A stretch of DNA of 64,000 bases from Ancylothrix sp. D3o (GTDB lineage Bacteria; Cyanobacteriota; Cyanobacteriia; Cyanobacteriales; Oscillatoriaceae). A model generated the notes under the pieces. That model did not search any database, was not told the DNA's origin, and was given only the letters and a program-made list of their open reading frames with translations. Of this stretch, positions 54,701-63,929 are shown one piece after another. A program made the position numbers and the translations under genes. Position 1 is the stretch's first letter. Every line of letters begins with the position of its first letter. The DNA is taken from positions 152,590 through 216,589 of the forward strand of contig NZ_JAMXEX010000011.1 in NCBI RefSeq assembly GCF_025370775.1, read 5' to 3'.

Positions 54701-55565
54701 GGCAAGTTTAAATGAGCCGGTAGAGCAAAATCCTATCGCCGCCAAAGTCCGACAAGAAACAACTTCTTGGCAAGCAGCAGGATTAGGTTTTGAACAAGCT
54801 CAAGCGCGTTCTCTTTATCGGGTTTTTGGCTCAAAACCAGGGGCTTATGGGGCGGGATTACAAGGTTTAATAGAGTCGCAAAATTGGACGGATGATGAAG
54901 ATTTAGCCCGTGCTTATATTAACTGGAGTAGCTACGCTTATTCTTCGCAGAATGGCAGCAAAATGCTGGCGGGAATTTCGGCACCAGAAGCTTTTAAACA
55001 GCGCTTACAAGAAATGGAAATTGTGCTGCACAATCAAGATAATCGGGAACATGATTTGTTAGATTCGGATGATTATTATCAGTTTCAAGGCGGTTTAACG
55101 GCGGCGGTACGGGTGATGCGGGGCGAAAATCCTGAAACTTATTTTGGCGATAATTCTCTGGCAGAAAATCCGAAAGTGCGCCGGTTAAAAGATGAAATTG
55201 CACGGGTTTATCGGTCGCGGGTTGTTAATCCAAAATGGATTGCCGGTGCGATGCGTCATGGTTATAAAGGTGCGTTTGAAATGGCCGCAACGGTGGATTT
55301 CTTATTTGCTTATGATGCGACGGCTCGTTGTGTGTCTGATTTTATGTATGAAGGGGTGGCGAAGGCATATTTATTTGATGGGCCGGTGCGTGAGTTTATT
55401 GAGCAAAAAAATCCTTGGGCATTGCGGGATATGGCAGAGCGTTTATTGGAAGCCAATCAGCGCGGTTTATGGGAATCTGCTAATAGTCAAATGTTGGAAG
55501 ATTTACGCGCTTTGGTGAATGAAGCAGAACTGACTATTGAAATGAAAGGGGTTGCACAATTGTAG
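51744..55565 (+). CDS. cobN: Cobaltochelatase subunit CobN
   Basis: 1,273 residues, the length of CobN rather than ChlH. The start [11 protein letters not shown] and [12 protein letters not shown] are CobN-type. [28 protein letters not shown] and [22 protein letters not shown] are conserved in CobN/ChlH chelatases. CobN with CobS and CobT (or ChlI/ChlD in cyanobacteria) inserts Co2+ into hydrogenobyrinate a,c-diamide using ATP. Partners are not in the window. No cobalamin riboswitch was seen in the 203-bp upstream gap. Divergent from cikA. Confidence 0.93.
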   Translation: [1273 protein letters not shown]

Positions 55566-55662
55566 GATATTAATCTATCTTTTTATCCCTAGTTATTGGC
55601 CGGCAAAAAGCCTATGGATTCAGAGTAAATACATCAATCTTATATGCCGTAAATAGCGATAA

Positions 55663-55941
55663 ATTAGCCGGGAAAATTTGAATATTAAAGCCATGATATC
55701 TAATAGGAAGTTAGCCGCTGCTATTAGTGATTTAGGGTTCTATGAGTTTCGCAGACAGCTAGAGTACAAAGCTTATAGGTAAAGATGCCGAGTGGAGATT
55801 GTGGATCGTTGCTATCTATCATCACAGCAGTGCCGAGTATCCAAGCACATTAATAGCGTATTGCAGTTAAGTGATCGGCTGTTCCACTGTCCCAAATGTT
55901 GGCAAATACAAGACCGTGATCTCCTTTTGGCGATAAACTGA
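55663..55941 (+). pseudogene. TnpB (IS200/IS605-type) C-terminal remnant
   Basis: One continuous frame from 55663 to TGA 55939 reads ENLNIKAMISNRKLAAAISDLG, then FYEFRRQLEYKAYR, a TAA stop at 55780-55782, then RCRVEIVDRCYLSSQQC, SKHINSVLQLSDRLFHCPKC and QDRDLLLAIN. It matches the RuvC-II/III and zinc-finger region of TnpB: Glu of ENLN and Asp of DRD are kept. One of the first zinc-finger cysteines is lost (QCRVS) and the stop replaces a conserved residue, so it is dead. No left or right IS end was seen. Confidence 0.85.
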
Positions 55942-56190
55942 ACAGCAGCCTCCTGATACCCTATGCACTAGAATAGTCTCTATCGGAAGTTAAGCCTGTG
56001 GACAAGAAGTAGCCGGCTACCTTGGAAGAGGTAGGAAATAAACAGCGATTGTTTGGCTTTGTCCAGCATTGTTTAAGTTTTATAGAGCAGTAAAATAAAA
56101 AATACATTCGGCAAAAGTGTTGCAGGCGGTAAGTTGCTGTTTGCGAATCTTTTATAAAATATTGGGCCGGATTTATGTTGAAATTGAGCC

Positions 56191-57831
56191 ATGAATGCCT
56201 CAGACCCTCCAGATGTTTTCCAGATGTTTTTTGATCAAGCCCCTGTGGCAATTGCTATGCTCGACCGGCAGATGCGATACTTGTTTGTGTCGCGCCAGTG
56301 GCTGGCAGATTGGGGCATGGACAGCCAAAATATTATCGGTCGTTATCATTCTGATTTTTTTCCCAATTTTGCAAGCAAAGTCGATTTGAGTTTGGTTGGC
56401 AATTTTGAAGAGTCTGTGACAAAACTCAATGGCGATCAAATATGGGTGAAATGGAAAATTCAGCCCTGGAAAACTTCTCATGGTGAAGTCGGAGGCATGA
56501 TGGTAAGTATGGAAGATATTACAGAGTATAAGCAAACAGAAGCGAGACTTAAACAAAGTAATGAAGAGTTAGCGAGACGGGTGGAAGCTTGTGCGGCTGA
56601 GTTGAGAAATACGGCTTTAAATTTACACAATGAAAGTCTCGAACGCCAGCAAATTGAAGAAGTGCATAAAGTCTTGCAGTTTGCCATAGATCGGGCCGGT
56701 GATGCTGTTTTTTGGGTGACTCCAAGGGCGCAGTTTTTTTATGTTAACGATGCCGCCTGTTTGTCGTTAGGTTATTCGCGTTCAGAATTGCTATCGCGTT
56801 CGCTGCAAAATATTAACCCGGATTTTCCCCCCGATGTTTGGGCAGATTATTGGGAAGAAATTAAGCAACTTGGGGCGATACGTCTGGAATCTCGCCACTG
56901 CACAAAAGAAGGTACGATATTTCCGGTGGAACTGACAATTAATTATTTTCAAGTCAATGGACATGAATATAATTGTATTTTTGCGCGGGATATCAGCGAA
57001 CGCAAACGCTTTGAGGCAGAACTCTACGAAGCAAAAGCAGCAGCGGAAGCTGCAAACCTCGCACGAAGCAGTTTTCTGGCGAATATGAGTCACGAACTCC
57101 GCACTCCTTTAACGGCAATTATTGGCTATAGCGAATTGTTGCAAGAAGATGCTATTGAAGAAGGCTTAGCTAATTCGGATTTTATGAATGACTTGAAAAC
57201 TATTAATACTTCAGGGAAACAATTGTTGGCGGTTTTAAGCGAAATTCTTGATTTTGCTAAGATTGAATCGGGGCAAATGGAACTGAATTTGAATTCTTTT
57301 GATGTGGCGGATTTGGTCAAGGAAGTAGAAACGCGAATTCAGCCTTTATTGCCGGCTAATAATAATACTTTACGGGTGATTTGTCCTGAAGATATTGGCA
57401 CAATGTATGCCGATTGGATTAAGGTACGACAAATTTTGTTTAATTTATTGGGTAATGCCACTAAGTTTACAGAAAATGGGGTTGTTACTTTAGAAATTTT
57501 TGCTGAAGAAATGCCTGATTTTCAGCTTTTGAGTGCGGGGGCACCACCGCCAGAAGTTAGTTCTGGTGCCCGTCAGTCTTGGATTGTGTTTCGTGTTGCT
57601 GATACGGGTATTGGGATGACAAAAGAACAATTGCCGAGTATTTTTCAGGCTTTTACTCAGGCGGATAATTCATCAACTCGCCGTTATGGTGGTACGGGTA
57701 TGGGTTTGGCCCTCAGTCGCAGTTTTTGTCAAATGATGGGAGGTGAAATTTTAGTTGAAAGTGAGTTAGGTGTTGGTTCTGTTTTTACGGTTTATTTGCC
57801 TACTAATGTTACTGAAACGGAGGTTGTTTGA
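56191..57831 (+). CDS. PAS-PAS sensor histidine kinase
   Basis: 546 residues, no membrane segment. PAS1 about 8-125 (FFDQAPVAIAMLDRQMRYLFVS, MEDITEYKQTEARLK), a coiled coil about 125-165, PAS2 about 170-290 (AIDRAGDAVFWVTPRAQFFYVN, FARDISERKRFEAELYEAKAA), kinase His in FLANMSHELRTPLTAIIGY, ATPase N-box, G1 DTGIGMT and GGTGMGLALSRS, ending DVMFTVYLPTN-like. No receiver is attached. No partner regulator lies nearby. Ligand or chromophore not inferable. Confidence 0.9.
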   Translation: MNASDPPDVFQMFFDQAPVAIAMLDRQMRYLFVSRQWLADWGMDSQNIIGRYHSDFFPNFASKVDLSLVGNFEESVTKLNGDQIWVKWKIQPWKTSHGEVGGMMVSMEDITEYKQTEARLKQSNEELARRVEACAAELRNTALNLHNESLERQQIEEVHKVLQFAIDRAGDAVFWVTPRAQFFYVNDAACLSLGYSRSELLSRSLQNINPDFPPDVWADYWEEIKQLGAIRLESRHCTKEGTIFPVELTINYFQVNGHEYNCIFARDISERKRFEAELYEAKAAAEAANLARSSFLANMSHELRTPLTAIIGYSELLQEDAIEEGLANSDFMNDLKTINTSGKQLLAVLSEILDFAKIESGQMELNLNSFDVADLVKEVETRIQPLLPANNNTLRVICPEDIGTMYADWIKVRQILFNLLGNATKFTENGVVTLEIFAEEMPDFQLLSAGAPPPEVSSGARQSWIVFRVADTGIGMTKEQLPSIFQAFTQADNSSTRRYGGTGMGLALSRSFCQMMGGEILVESELGVGSVFTVYLPTNVTETEVV

Positions 57832-57850
57832 GGTTTAAGGGGTTTTTTTT

Positions 57851-57883
57851 AACCGCATCCTATAGCGGATAAACGCAAATAAA
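57851..57883 (+). repeat. Degenerate AACCGCAGATAAACGC repeat
   Basis: AACCGCATCCTATAGCGGATAAACGCAAATAAAG, a degenerate member of the 36363/47029 family with an inserted segment, between the PAS kinase and the acetyltransferase. Confidence 0.55.
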
Positions 57884-57928
57884 GATTGAAAATTGATGTA
57901 ATGAGTAAATGGAAAGGATAAAGGATAA

Positions 57929-59098
57929 ATGACTAATTTTGAGTTTGGGCCGGTTTCTGATTCTTTAGAGGCTGAAGGTTTAGGGGAAATTCTTTGTCAG
58001 TGTTTCCTTTTTCCGGGGAAACTTTGGCCTTTGTACCGCGACCGGCTTGGTGTGGAAAATTTCCGCTTTTTAAAGCAAGATGATAAGGTTGTTGCGGGTT
58101 TGACGCTTTATCAAATGGGGCAATGGTTTGGGGGTGAGTCTATACAAATGGCGGGTGTGGCGGCGGTTGGTGTGTCTCCAGAAGTTCGCGGGAGTGGGGC
58201 CGGTTTTGAGTTGATTTCTCAAACTTTAAAGGAGTTGTATTCTCAAAAAATCCCGCTTTCTACGCTTTATCCGGCTACGCAAAGGTTATATCGAAAGGCT
58301 GGTTATGAACAGGCGGGAAGTCGTTGTCTTTGGGAAGTTCCTATTGATTCTATTCGCTTGCATGACCGCAGTTTGGAGGTGGTAGCGGTTAAAAAACTCG
58401 AAGCGCAAGTTTTTCAAGATATTTACAACCAAGCAGCTAATCAAACTAATGGTAATTTAGACAGAAATCAAGCTATTTGGGAGAATGTTTTTGATCATAA
58501 TGAGGATGAGGTTTATGGTTATTTGGTTGGCGGTGAAAACCCACAAGGTTATATTATTTTCAGCCAAAAAACGGTAAATCATCAAAATTTGATGGAAATT
58601 TGGGATTGGGCGGCGACAACTCCGGCAGCTAGACACCGGCTTCTAACATTTATATCTGATCATCGGTCACAAATTCAAAAGGTTATCTGGCGGGGTTCTG
58701 TTATTGATTCGTTTTTGTTACTTTTGCCCGAACAAACAGCAAAAGTGGCGCAATTAGAGTTATGGTTTTTGCGAATTGTTGATGTGGTTTCGGCTTTAGA
58801 AAAACGCGGTTATCCCGAAGGTTTAGAAGCTGAATTACATTTAGCTATTAGCGATGATATTTTGCCGGAAAATAACGGTAATTTTATCTTATCTGTTTCT
58901 GGGAAAAAAGGTCAGGTTAGTAAGGGCGGGAAAGGTGATTTAAAGCTACAAATAAACGCCCTAGCACCCCTTTACACCGGCTTCTATACCCCCTATCAAT
59001 TGCAACAAGCCGGCCACATAGAAGCGTCAAATCAAAGCTTATCTATTGCTTCTCAAATCTTTGCCGGTTCTCCCTCTTGGATGCCAGATTTCTTTTAA
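57929..59098 (+). CDS. Eis-like GNAT N-acetyltransferase
   Basis: 389 residues. The first GNAT domain (about 10-150) has the CoA-binding V-S-P-E-V-R-G-S-G-A-G block followed by LYPATQRLYRKAGYEQAGSR, typical of Eis. A second, weaker GNAT-like domain (about 150-290) and a sterol-carrier-like C-terminal domain (about 290-389) follow. The C-terminal DFF ends with Phe, whose carboxylate acts as base in Eis. Eis acetylates amines including aminoglycosides and peptides. Physiological substrate unknown. Confidence 0.87.
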   Translation: MTNFEFGPVSDSLEAEGLGEILCQCFLFPGKLWPLYRDRLGVENFRFLKQDDKVVAGLTLYQMGQWFGGESIQMAGVAAVGVSPEVRGSGAGFELISQTLKELYSQKIPLSTLYPATQRLYRKAGYEQAGSRCLWEVPIDSIRLHDRSLEVVAVKKLEAQVFQDIYNQAANQTNGNLDRNQAIWENVFDHNEDEVYGYLVGGENPQGYIIFSQKTVNHQNLMEIWDWAATTPAARHRLLTFISDHRSQIQKVIWRGSVIDSFLLLLPEQTAKVAQLELWFLRIVDVVSALEKRGYPEGLEAELHLAISDDILPENNGNFILSVSGKKGQVSKGGKGDLKLQINALAPLYTGFYTPYQLQQAGHIEASNQSLSIASQIFAGSPSWMPDFF

Positions 59099-59114
59099 AA
59101 TTGTTGGTTTTTCT

Positions 59115-59147
59115 AAAAACCCGGTTACTTTTAAAAACCGGGTTTTT
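59115..59147. terminator. Bidirectional terminator
   Basis: AAAAACCCGGTT (59115-59126) and AACCGGGTTTTT (59136-59147) pair fully with T runs on both strands, between convergent acetyltransferase and mutS. Sequence is nearly the same as the terminator at 45181-45213. Confidence 0.8.
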
Positions 59148-59159
59148 TAGTACCGTTTG

Positions 59160-61793
59160 CTAATCACCAATCCCCAGTCCGCCACTCCGCAAACCAACGG
59201 CAATTTTACTGTGTTTTTCAATTTGACTCATTACCTCTTTTGCCCGTTGAATAACAGATGCCGGCAACCCAGCCAACCGGCCCGCCTCAATGCCATAGGA
59301 ACGATCAGCCCCACCCGGTTTAACTTGATGTAAAAAGATAATTTGATCCGGCATTTCTTTAACCGTAACTTGATAATTTGCCACATTCGATAAAATCGAA
59401 GCCAACTCATTTAACTCGTGGTAATGTGTAGCAAAAATCGTTCTGGCTTTAATTTCTGTTGCCAAATATTCCGCCACCGACCAAGCAATAGAAAGACCGT
59501 CAAAAGTTGCTGTTCCCCGGCCAATTTCATCTAATAAAACCAGCGATTTTGGCGTTGCATGATTTAAAATATTCGCCGTTTCATTCATCTCCACCATAAA
59601 GGTAGACTGTCCCGTTGCCAAATCATCCACAGCCCCCACCCGTGTAAAAATGCGGTCACAAATGCCCAAAGTTGCCGAAGATGCCGGCACAAAACTGCCA
59701 ATTTGCGCCATTAATTGAATTAAACCAACTTGCCGTAAATAACAACTTTTGCCGCTGGCATTCGGGCCGGTTAAAATAATCAAATCGGGTTTTTCTTCTT
59801 CTTTTTTTTCTTCTGTTTCTTCACGCCCCAAAAAAGCAGAATTCGGCACAAAAAAGCCTGCCGGCAAAGACTGTTCTACCACCGGATGTCTGCCATTAAT
59901 AATTGTAATTTCCCGGCTTTCTACCATCACCGGCCTGCAATATCCCTGATAAACCGCTATCTCAGCCAAACCACACAAAGCATCAACTGCTGCTACCGCT
60001 TTTGCAACTTTTCTGATCACCTCTGCTTGTTCGCCAACTTCTGCCCGCAAACCGGCAAAAATTTCATATTCCAAGTTATTCAAATCATCTCTTGCTGTCA
60101 GAATTCTCGCCTCTCTTTCCTTCAAATCAGGGGTAATATATCTCTCTTCACTCGTTAACGTTTGTTTGCGGATATAATCGCTGGGGGCTTGTTCGGTTTT
60201 TGATTTAGAAATGCTGATATAATAGCCGAATGTTTTATTAAATCCTACCTTCAAAGTTGAAATGCCGGTGCGTTCTCTTTCGGTCATTTCTAATTGGGCT
60301 ATCCATTGTTGATCGTCTTCAACGCAACGCCGTAAATTATCCAATTCTGTGTTAATTCCACCCTGAATTAAGTTACCTTCCTTGAGATGAAGTGGCGGCG
60401 GATCAACTAAATGGGCTTGTAATTTTTTGGCAAGTTCTTCTAAACCGGCAGGCACAATTTGCAAAGCCCGTAAATACGGAGATTTTCCCACAGCCACAAC
60501 TTCTGCTAAGTCTGGAAGTTTCAATAAAGAATCTGCTAAAGTCGCTAAATCTTTAGCATTTGCTGTGCCCGAACCGGCCCGACCAGCCAACCTTTCAATA
60601 TCATAAATTTGTCTTAATAATTGCTGTAATTCTTGACGCAAAGACGTATTCTCGACTAACTCTTCAATCGTATCTTGTCGCGCCCGAATACCTTTAATAT
60701 CTAGCAAGGGTTGTAATAACCACCGGCGCAAAGCACGCCCTCCCATTGCAGTCATTGTTTTATCCAGTGCCCACAACAAAGAACCATAAAAAGTTCCATC
60801 GCGGACAGTTTGAGTAATTTCTAAATTGCGCCGCGAATGATGGTCAAGAATTAGATAATCAGCAAGGGTATAAGTTCTAACCGGCAATAAGGGAATTTTT
60901 GAATTTCCACCGCGTTCGCCGGTTCTGTGTTCAAAGGTATTTTCTAAGTATTCTAATAAGCCACCGGCAGCCCGAATAGCTAAGGGCAAATGTTCGCAGC
61001 CCATGCCTTCGAGAGAGCGAACTTTAAAGCGTTGTAAAAGTCTATTTTTTGCCTCAATTTGTGTGAAAAATTTGGGAGAACGTAGGGCATAACAAAAAGA
61101 GTTTGGCAGGCAAGAAGGAAGGCTGGGGGAAGTTTCACCAGGGCGTAGTAAGCTACCAATATCAGGCGCATCTGTGGGCACTAAAACTTCCGAAGGTTGG
61201 ACGCGCATCAGTTCTTGGCTGAGGTTTTCGAGGTTGTCGCCGGTGGTGGTAAAAAATTCGCCGGTGGAAATGTCTGCGTAGGCTAAACCCCAATGATTTG
61301 AAGCGATAATAACCGCAGCTAAAAAGTTATTGCGGCGTGCTTTAAGCATTCCTTCTTCGAGAACAGTTCCGGGGGTGATGACGCGGGTAATACTGCGTTC
61401 TACAATGCGACGTTCGGCGGCGGCGTCTGCGGCGTCTTCTATTTGATCACAAACAGCGATGGCGTAGCCTTTTTCTACCAGTTGAATTGCGTAGCGATCT
61501 AGGGCATGATGGGGTACGCCGGTCATGGGAACACGGCCTATTTTACCGGCTTGTTTGCTTGTTAAAACCAGTTCAAGTTCTTGGGAAACGGTGATAGCAT
61601 CTTGGAAAAATGTTTCGTAAAAATCGCCAACTCGATAAAGCAAAATTGAGTGGGGATGTTTGTCTTTTGTGTCGGCGTAATGCCGGTACATTTCACTGAG
61701 GTTTTCTCGATCAATCAATCGATAGTCTGAGTTTTTAATATTCGATTGATTTTTGTTGGGTTCGCTGGGGGTAGATGCAGAATAGCGGGTCAT
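59160..61793 (-). CDS. mutS: DNA mismatch repair protein MutS
   Basis: 877 residues from the ATG that starts [16 protein letters not shown]; a longer frame from 61937 overlaps the Uma2 gene and looks spurious. The mismatch-binding F-x-E motif appears in [14 protein letters not shown]. Connector, lever, clamp and core domains follow. The ATPase has Walker [17 protein letters not shown], Walker [18 protein letters not shown], and the [12 protein letters not shown]is switch. The C-terminal [12 protein letters not shown] helix-turn-helix is present. MutL is not in the window. Confidence 0.96.
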   Translation of the reverse strand: MTRYSASTPSEPNKNQSNIKNSDYRLIDRENLSEMYRHYADTKDKHPHSILLYRVGDFYETFFQDAITVSQELELVLTSKQAGKIGRVPMTGVPHHALDRYAIQLVEKGYAIAVCDQIEDAADAAAERRIVERSITRVITPGTVLEEGMLKARRNNFLAAVIIASNHWGLAYADISTGEFFTTTGDNLENLSQELMRVQPSEVLVPTDAPDIGSLLRPGETSPSLPSCLPNSFCYALRSPKFFTQIEAKNRLLQRFKVRSLEGMGCEHLPLAIRAAGGLLEYLENTFEHRTGERGGNSKIPLLPVRTYTLADYLILDHHSRRNLEITQTVRDGTFYGSLLWALDKTMTAMGGRALRRWLLQPLLDIKGIRARQDTIEELVENTSLRQELQQLLRQIYDIERLAGRAGSGTANAKDLATLADSLLKLPDLAEVVAVGKSPYLRALQIVPAGLEELAKKLQAHLVDPPPLHLKEGNLIQGGINTELDNLRRCVEDDQQWIAQLEMTERERTGISTLKVGFNKTFGYYISISKSKTEQAPSDYIRKQTLTSEERYITPDLKEREARILTARDDLNNLEYEIFAGLRAEVGEQAEVIRKVAKAVAAVDALCGLAEIAVYQGYCRPVMVESREITIINGRHPVVEQSLPAGFFVPNSAFLGREETEEKKEEEKPDLIILTGPNASGKSCYLRQVGLIQLMAQIGSFVPASSATLGICDRIFTRVGAVDDLATGQSTFMVEMNETANILNHATPKSLVLLDEIGRGTATFDGLSIAWSVAEYLATEIKARTIFATHYHELNELASILSNVANYQVTVKEMPDQIIFLHQVKPGGADRSYGIEAGRLAGLPASVIQRAKEVMSQIEKHSKIAVGLRSGGLGIGD

Positions 61794-61909
61794 AATCGGG
61801 GTTGCTGCGCGTTTTGAGTTTTCAGGATACCGCAATCTTGGGAGGGTTTTTGCAGAGTTGGGGAAAAATTCAAGATTCTTTAAGATTTTTGGGCCGGTGT
61901 CAGGTGTTC

Positions 61910-62551
61910 TCACTTTTGAAATTCTGCCAGTAACCATGTTCCGATTTCGGTATGGTCTTGTTCTTGGCTGCGTTGCAAGGCTTCTTCTAAAATGGTTATA
62001 GAAAGTGCGGGCAAGACTTGTGAGGTGGTAATGCGTTTACTACCTCCTTCTGCAATGGCAAAGGCTATAATTTGGGTTTTTTCAACATCTACCACCCAGT
62101 ATTCTTTAATTTCCATTTCTTCATAAAGCAGACGTTTATAGCCTAAATCATCTGCTAAACTTGTGCTGGCAATTTCTATAGCTAAATCAGGGGGTGAGGT
62201 AATCTCAAGGTTAGCAATTGATGTGCCGGTGGGGGCAAGGCTGGCGCGTTCTCCAATATAATAAGAAATATCGGGTTGTGCTTCTCGCAGGCCGGTTTTT
62301 CTAAAACTACAGTTGATTAGTCCTGTTTGCCGAATACCTTTGAGAACACAAAATAAACTGATGGCAAAAAAGATAATGCCGTTCTCGTTTGCGTGGTTTG
62401 GTCCTACTGGTGCCATTTCTATCTTCAATTTTTTATCAACATAATAGGTTTTTGCTTTTTCGTACTCCGGCGCATGAATTGCTTGGATATATTCATCCCA
62501 AGTAGCCGGTATCCAGGTATTAGTTGAGAGTTTAGTTTGAAGTTGGTTCAT
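61910..62551 (-). CDS. Uma2-family (DUF820) endonuclease-like protein
   Basis: 213 residues from the ATG for [21 protein letters not shown]; a longer frame from 62728 runs into a dispersed repeat and is not supported. PD-(D/E)xK fold: [21 protein letters not shown], then [20 protein letters not shown] with the catalytic Lys. The family is multiplied many times in cyanobacterial genomes; biological function is unclear and nuclease activity is rarely shown. Confidence 0.88.
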   Translation of the reverse strand: MNQLQTKLSTNTWIPATWDEYIQAIHAPEYEKAKTYYVDKKLKIEMAPVGPNHANENGIIFFAISLFCVLKGIRQTGLINCSFRKTGLREAQPDISYYIGERASLAPTGTSIANLEITSPPDLAIEIASTSLADDLGYKRLLYEEMEIKEYWVVDVEKTQIIAFAIAEGGSKRITTSQVLPALSITILEEALQRSQEQDHTEIGTWLLAEFQK

Positions 62552-62617
62552 AACAAAAATTATTAAATGAAGTTTACCAAATCCAAAGCCCAAAAGGAAA
62601 CCTATCTGCGTCCATCT

Positions 62618-62726
62618 GTAGTGGGGCAGGCATCCTGCCTGTCTAAAGGCTGCGGTTAAAAAATAACCAAAGAACTCCCAAAAAAGACCCTTTCGTGCTG
62701 TGGAGCAGGCAAGATGCCTGCTAGAC
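62618..62726 (+). repeat. Dispersed GTGGGGCAGGCATCCTGCCTG repeat, two units
   Basis: CTGTAGTGGGGCAGGCATCC, then TGCCTGTCTAAAGGCTGCGG (62618-62657), and a shorter GTGGAGCAGGCAAGATGCCTGCTAGAC (62700-62726). The first is almost the same as the reverse complement of 28846-28886. Confidence 0.75.
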
Positions 62727-62832
62727 ATCTCTAAGATAATTCTATTTTAAGCTATTTTTTGCAAAATTCGGGCCTAACCCTTAAAGAATACTAACTCAAA
62801 ACCTCCAAAACCGGCCTCATAATCCTGTTATT

Positions 62833-63306
62833 TTAATACATAAAAAACGCATTTCTACCCGCTTTTTCTAATTCTGACTTTGCTGTTGCCGAAAAAACTT
62901 TATAAATCCCACTCACTAAATTTTGCCACTGTTGCAAACTCCCAGCACACGAGCAATTTTGAAACTGAAACTTATAAAATTTTGTCCACAAAGCCGGCGC
63001 ATAATGGCTTTTTTCACTTTTATACCAGCGTTTTTTCCACAGCGCCAAATCTTTGATATCCGGCACATCTACGCCTACAATTGCCGGAAAATCTGCATAA
63101 CTCACAAACCGGCTCACTCCTTTCGCGTGGACGTGAACCACATACCGCATCAACCGAATGCGGATAATATTCTCTACGGCAATATTAAACATCAGCGCCA
63201 CCGCCTCTTCCGTAACAAATCGAGCGAGCCGGTGCACAACTGGCGAATCATGCCAAATTTTAGATTCTGTAATTGTTTCTAAATTTTCCCCTGATGTTGT
63301 TAACAT
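62833..63306 (-). CDS. Hypothetical protein
   Basis: 157 residues, unrecognised. N-terminal half contains WHDSPVVHRLARFVTEEAVALMFNIAVENIIRIRLMRYVVHVHAKGVSRFVSYADFPAIV, His/Arg-rich and probably alpha-beta. The C-terminal half has aromatic Trp/Lys stretches (LALWKKRWYKSEKSHYAPALWTKFYKF) and a CSCAG pair. No signal peptide. Divergent from the XRE gene, 135 bp apart; may be regulated by it. Confidence 0.65.
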   Translation of the reverse strand: MLTTSGENLETITESKIWHDSPVVHRLARFVTEEAVALMFNIAVENIIRIRLMRYVVHVHAKGVSRFVSYADFPAIVGVDVPDIKDLALWKKRWYKSEKSHYAPALWTKFYKFQFQNCSCAGSLQQWQNLVSGIYKVFSATAKSELEKAGRNAFFMY

Positions 63307-63441
63307 ATTTGTTATCTCCCTTATGGGATTTTTAACTTTGTTTTTTAAGTGATCGCCCGACAGTTTGCGAGACTAGGGGGGCGATCTCTTTTGTTTTGTT
63401 GGTATTATAATCATAAATTGCAATTACATTTTTTGTCAAGT

Positions 63442-63654
63442 ATGGGACTAATCCGAGTCAGAGTCAGGGAACTAGCAGCAGAAAAAGGCTGGACGCTCAA
63501 AGAAGTAGCTGAGCGTTCAGGAGTCATTTACAGCACCATCACCACCTACGCAAGACGTACAGAAATGGCAATGGTTGATTACACGGCGCTGCTCAAGTTA
63601 GCCCGCACATTTGACGTAATGATTGAGGATGTAGTAGAGATTATTGAAGAATAA
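63442..63654 (+). CDS. XRE/Cro-type small HTH regulator
   Basis: 70 residues from ATG 63442 (MGLIRVRVRELAAEKGWTL); a GTG-initiated longer frame from 63349 lacks support. Pattern: VRELAAEKGWTLKEVAERSGVIYSTITTYARR is a helix-turn-helix, with a LLKLARTFDVMIEDVVEI C-terminal helix. Resembles HigA or SinR-like antitoxin/repressor domains. No adjacent HigB-like toxin was recognised. Confidence 0.85.
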   Translation: MGLIRVRVRELAAEKGWTLKEVAERSGVIYSTITTYARRTEMAMVDYTALLKLARTFDVMIEDVVEIIEE

Positions 63655-63865
63655 AGAATTAGGCCGGTGTTTTTTTACTAAATAAACTTATCGTATTTTT
63701 CTTATAACTTGGCAAACCAAAAATAACACTAGATTAGCCTCAACCATCAAAACCCCCTACCTAGCTACATTCCCCCAACATAAAATAAACACATTTTATC
63801 TAAACAATTAATCATCATCCTTCATCTGCCCTCCAAATAAAGATAAAAAACACCATTTCCCCATC

Positions 63866-63898
63866 AAAAAAAATCCCCCACATAAAAAGCAGGGGATT
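63866..63898 (-). terminator. Terminator of the minus-strand gene at the window edge
   Basis: AATCCCC (63872-63878) and GGGGATT (63892-63898) pair; on the minus strand a run of T follows. It lies 32 bp past the stop at 63930. The 63655-63865 stretch shows no gene. Confidence 0.65.
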
Positions 63899-63929
63899 AA
63901 AAATTATTTAACTACTATTGGCTTAAAAA

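Noticed and set aside
51744..55565. Magnesium chelatase H subunit (ChlH)
   Set aside because: Length 1,273 and CobN-type N-terminus [11 protein letters not shown] argue for cobaltochelatase CobN instead.
59160..61937. Extended MutS start at 61937
   Set aside because: The extra 48 residues overlap the Uma2 gene and do not match MutS; ATG 61793 fits family length.
61910..62728. Extended Uma2 start at 62728
   Set aside because: The extra 59 residues come from a dispersed repeat; ATG 62551 starts the domain.
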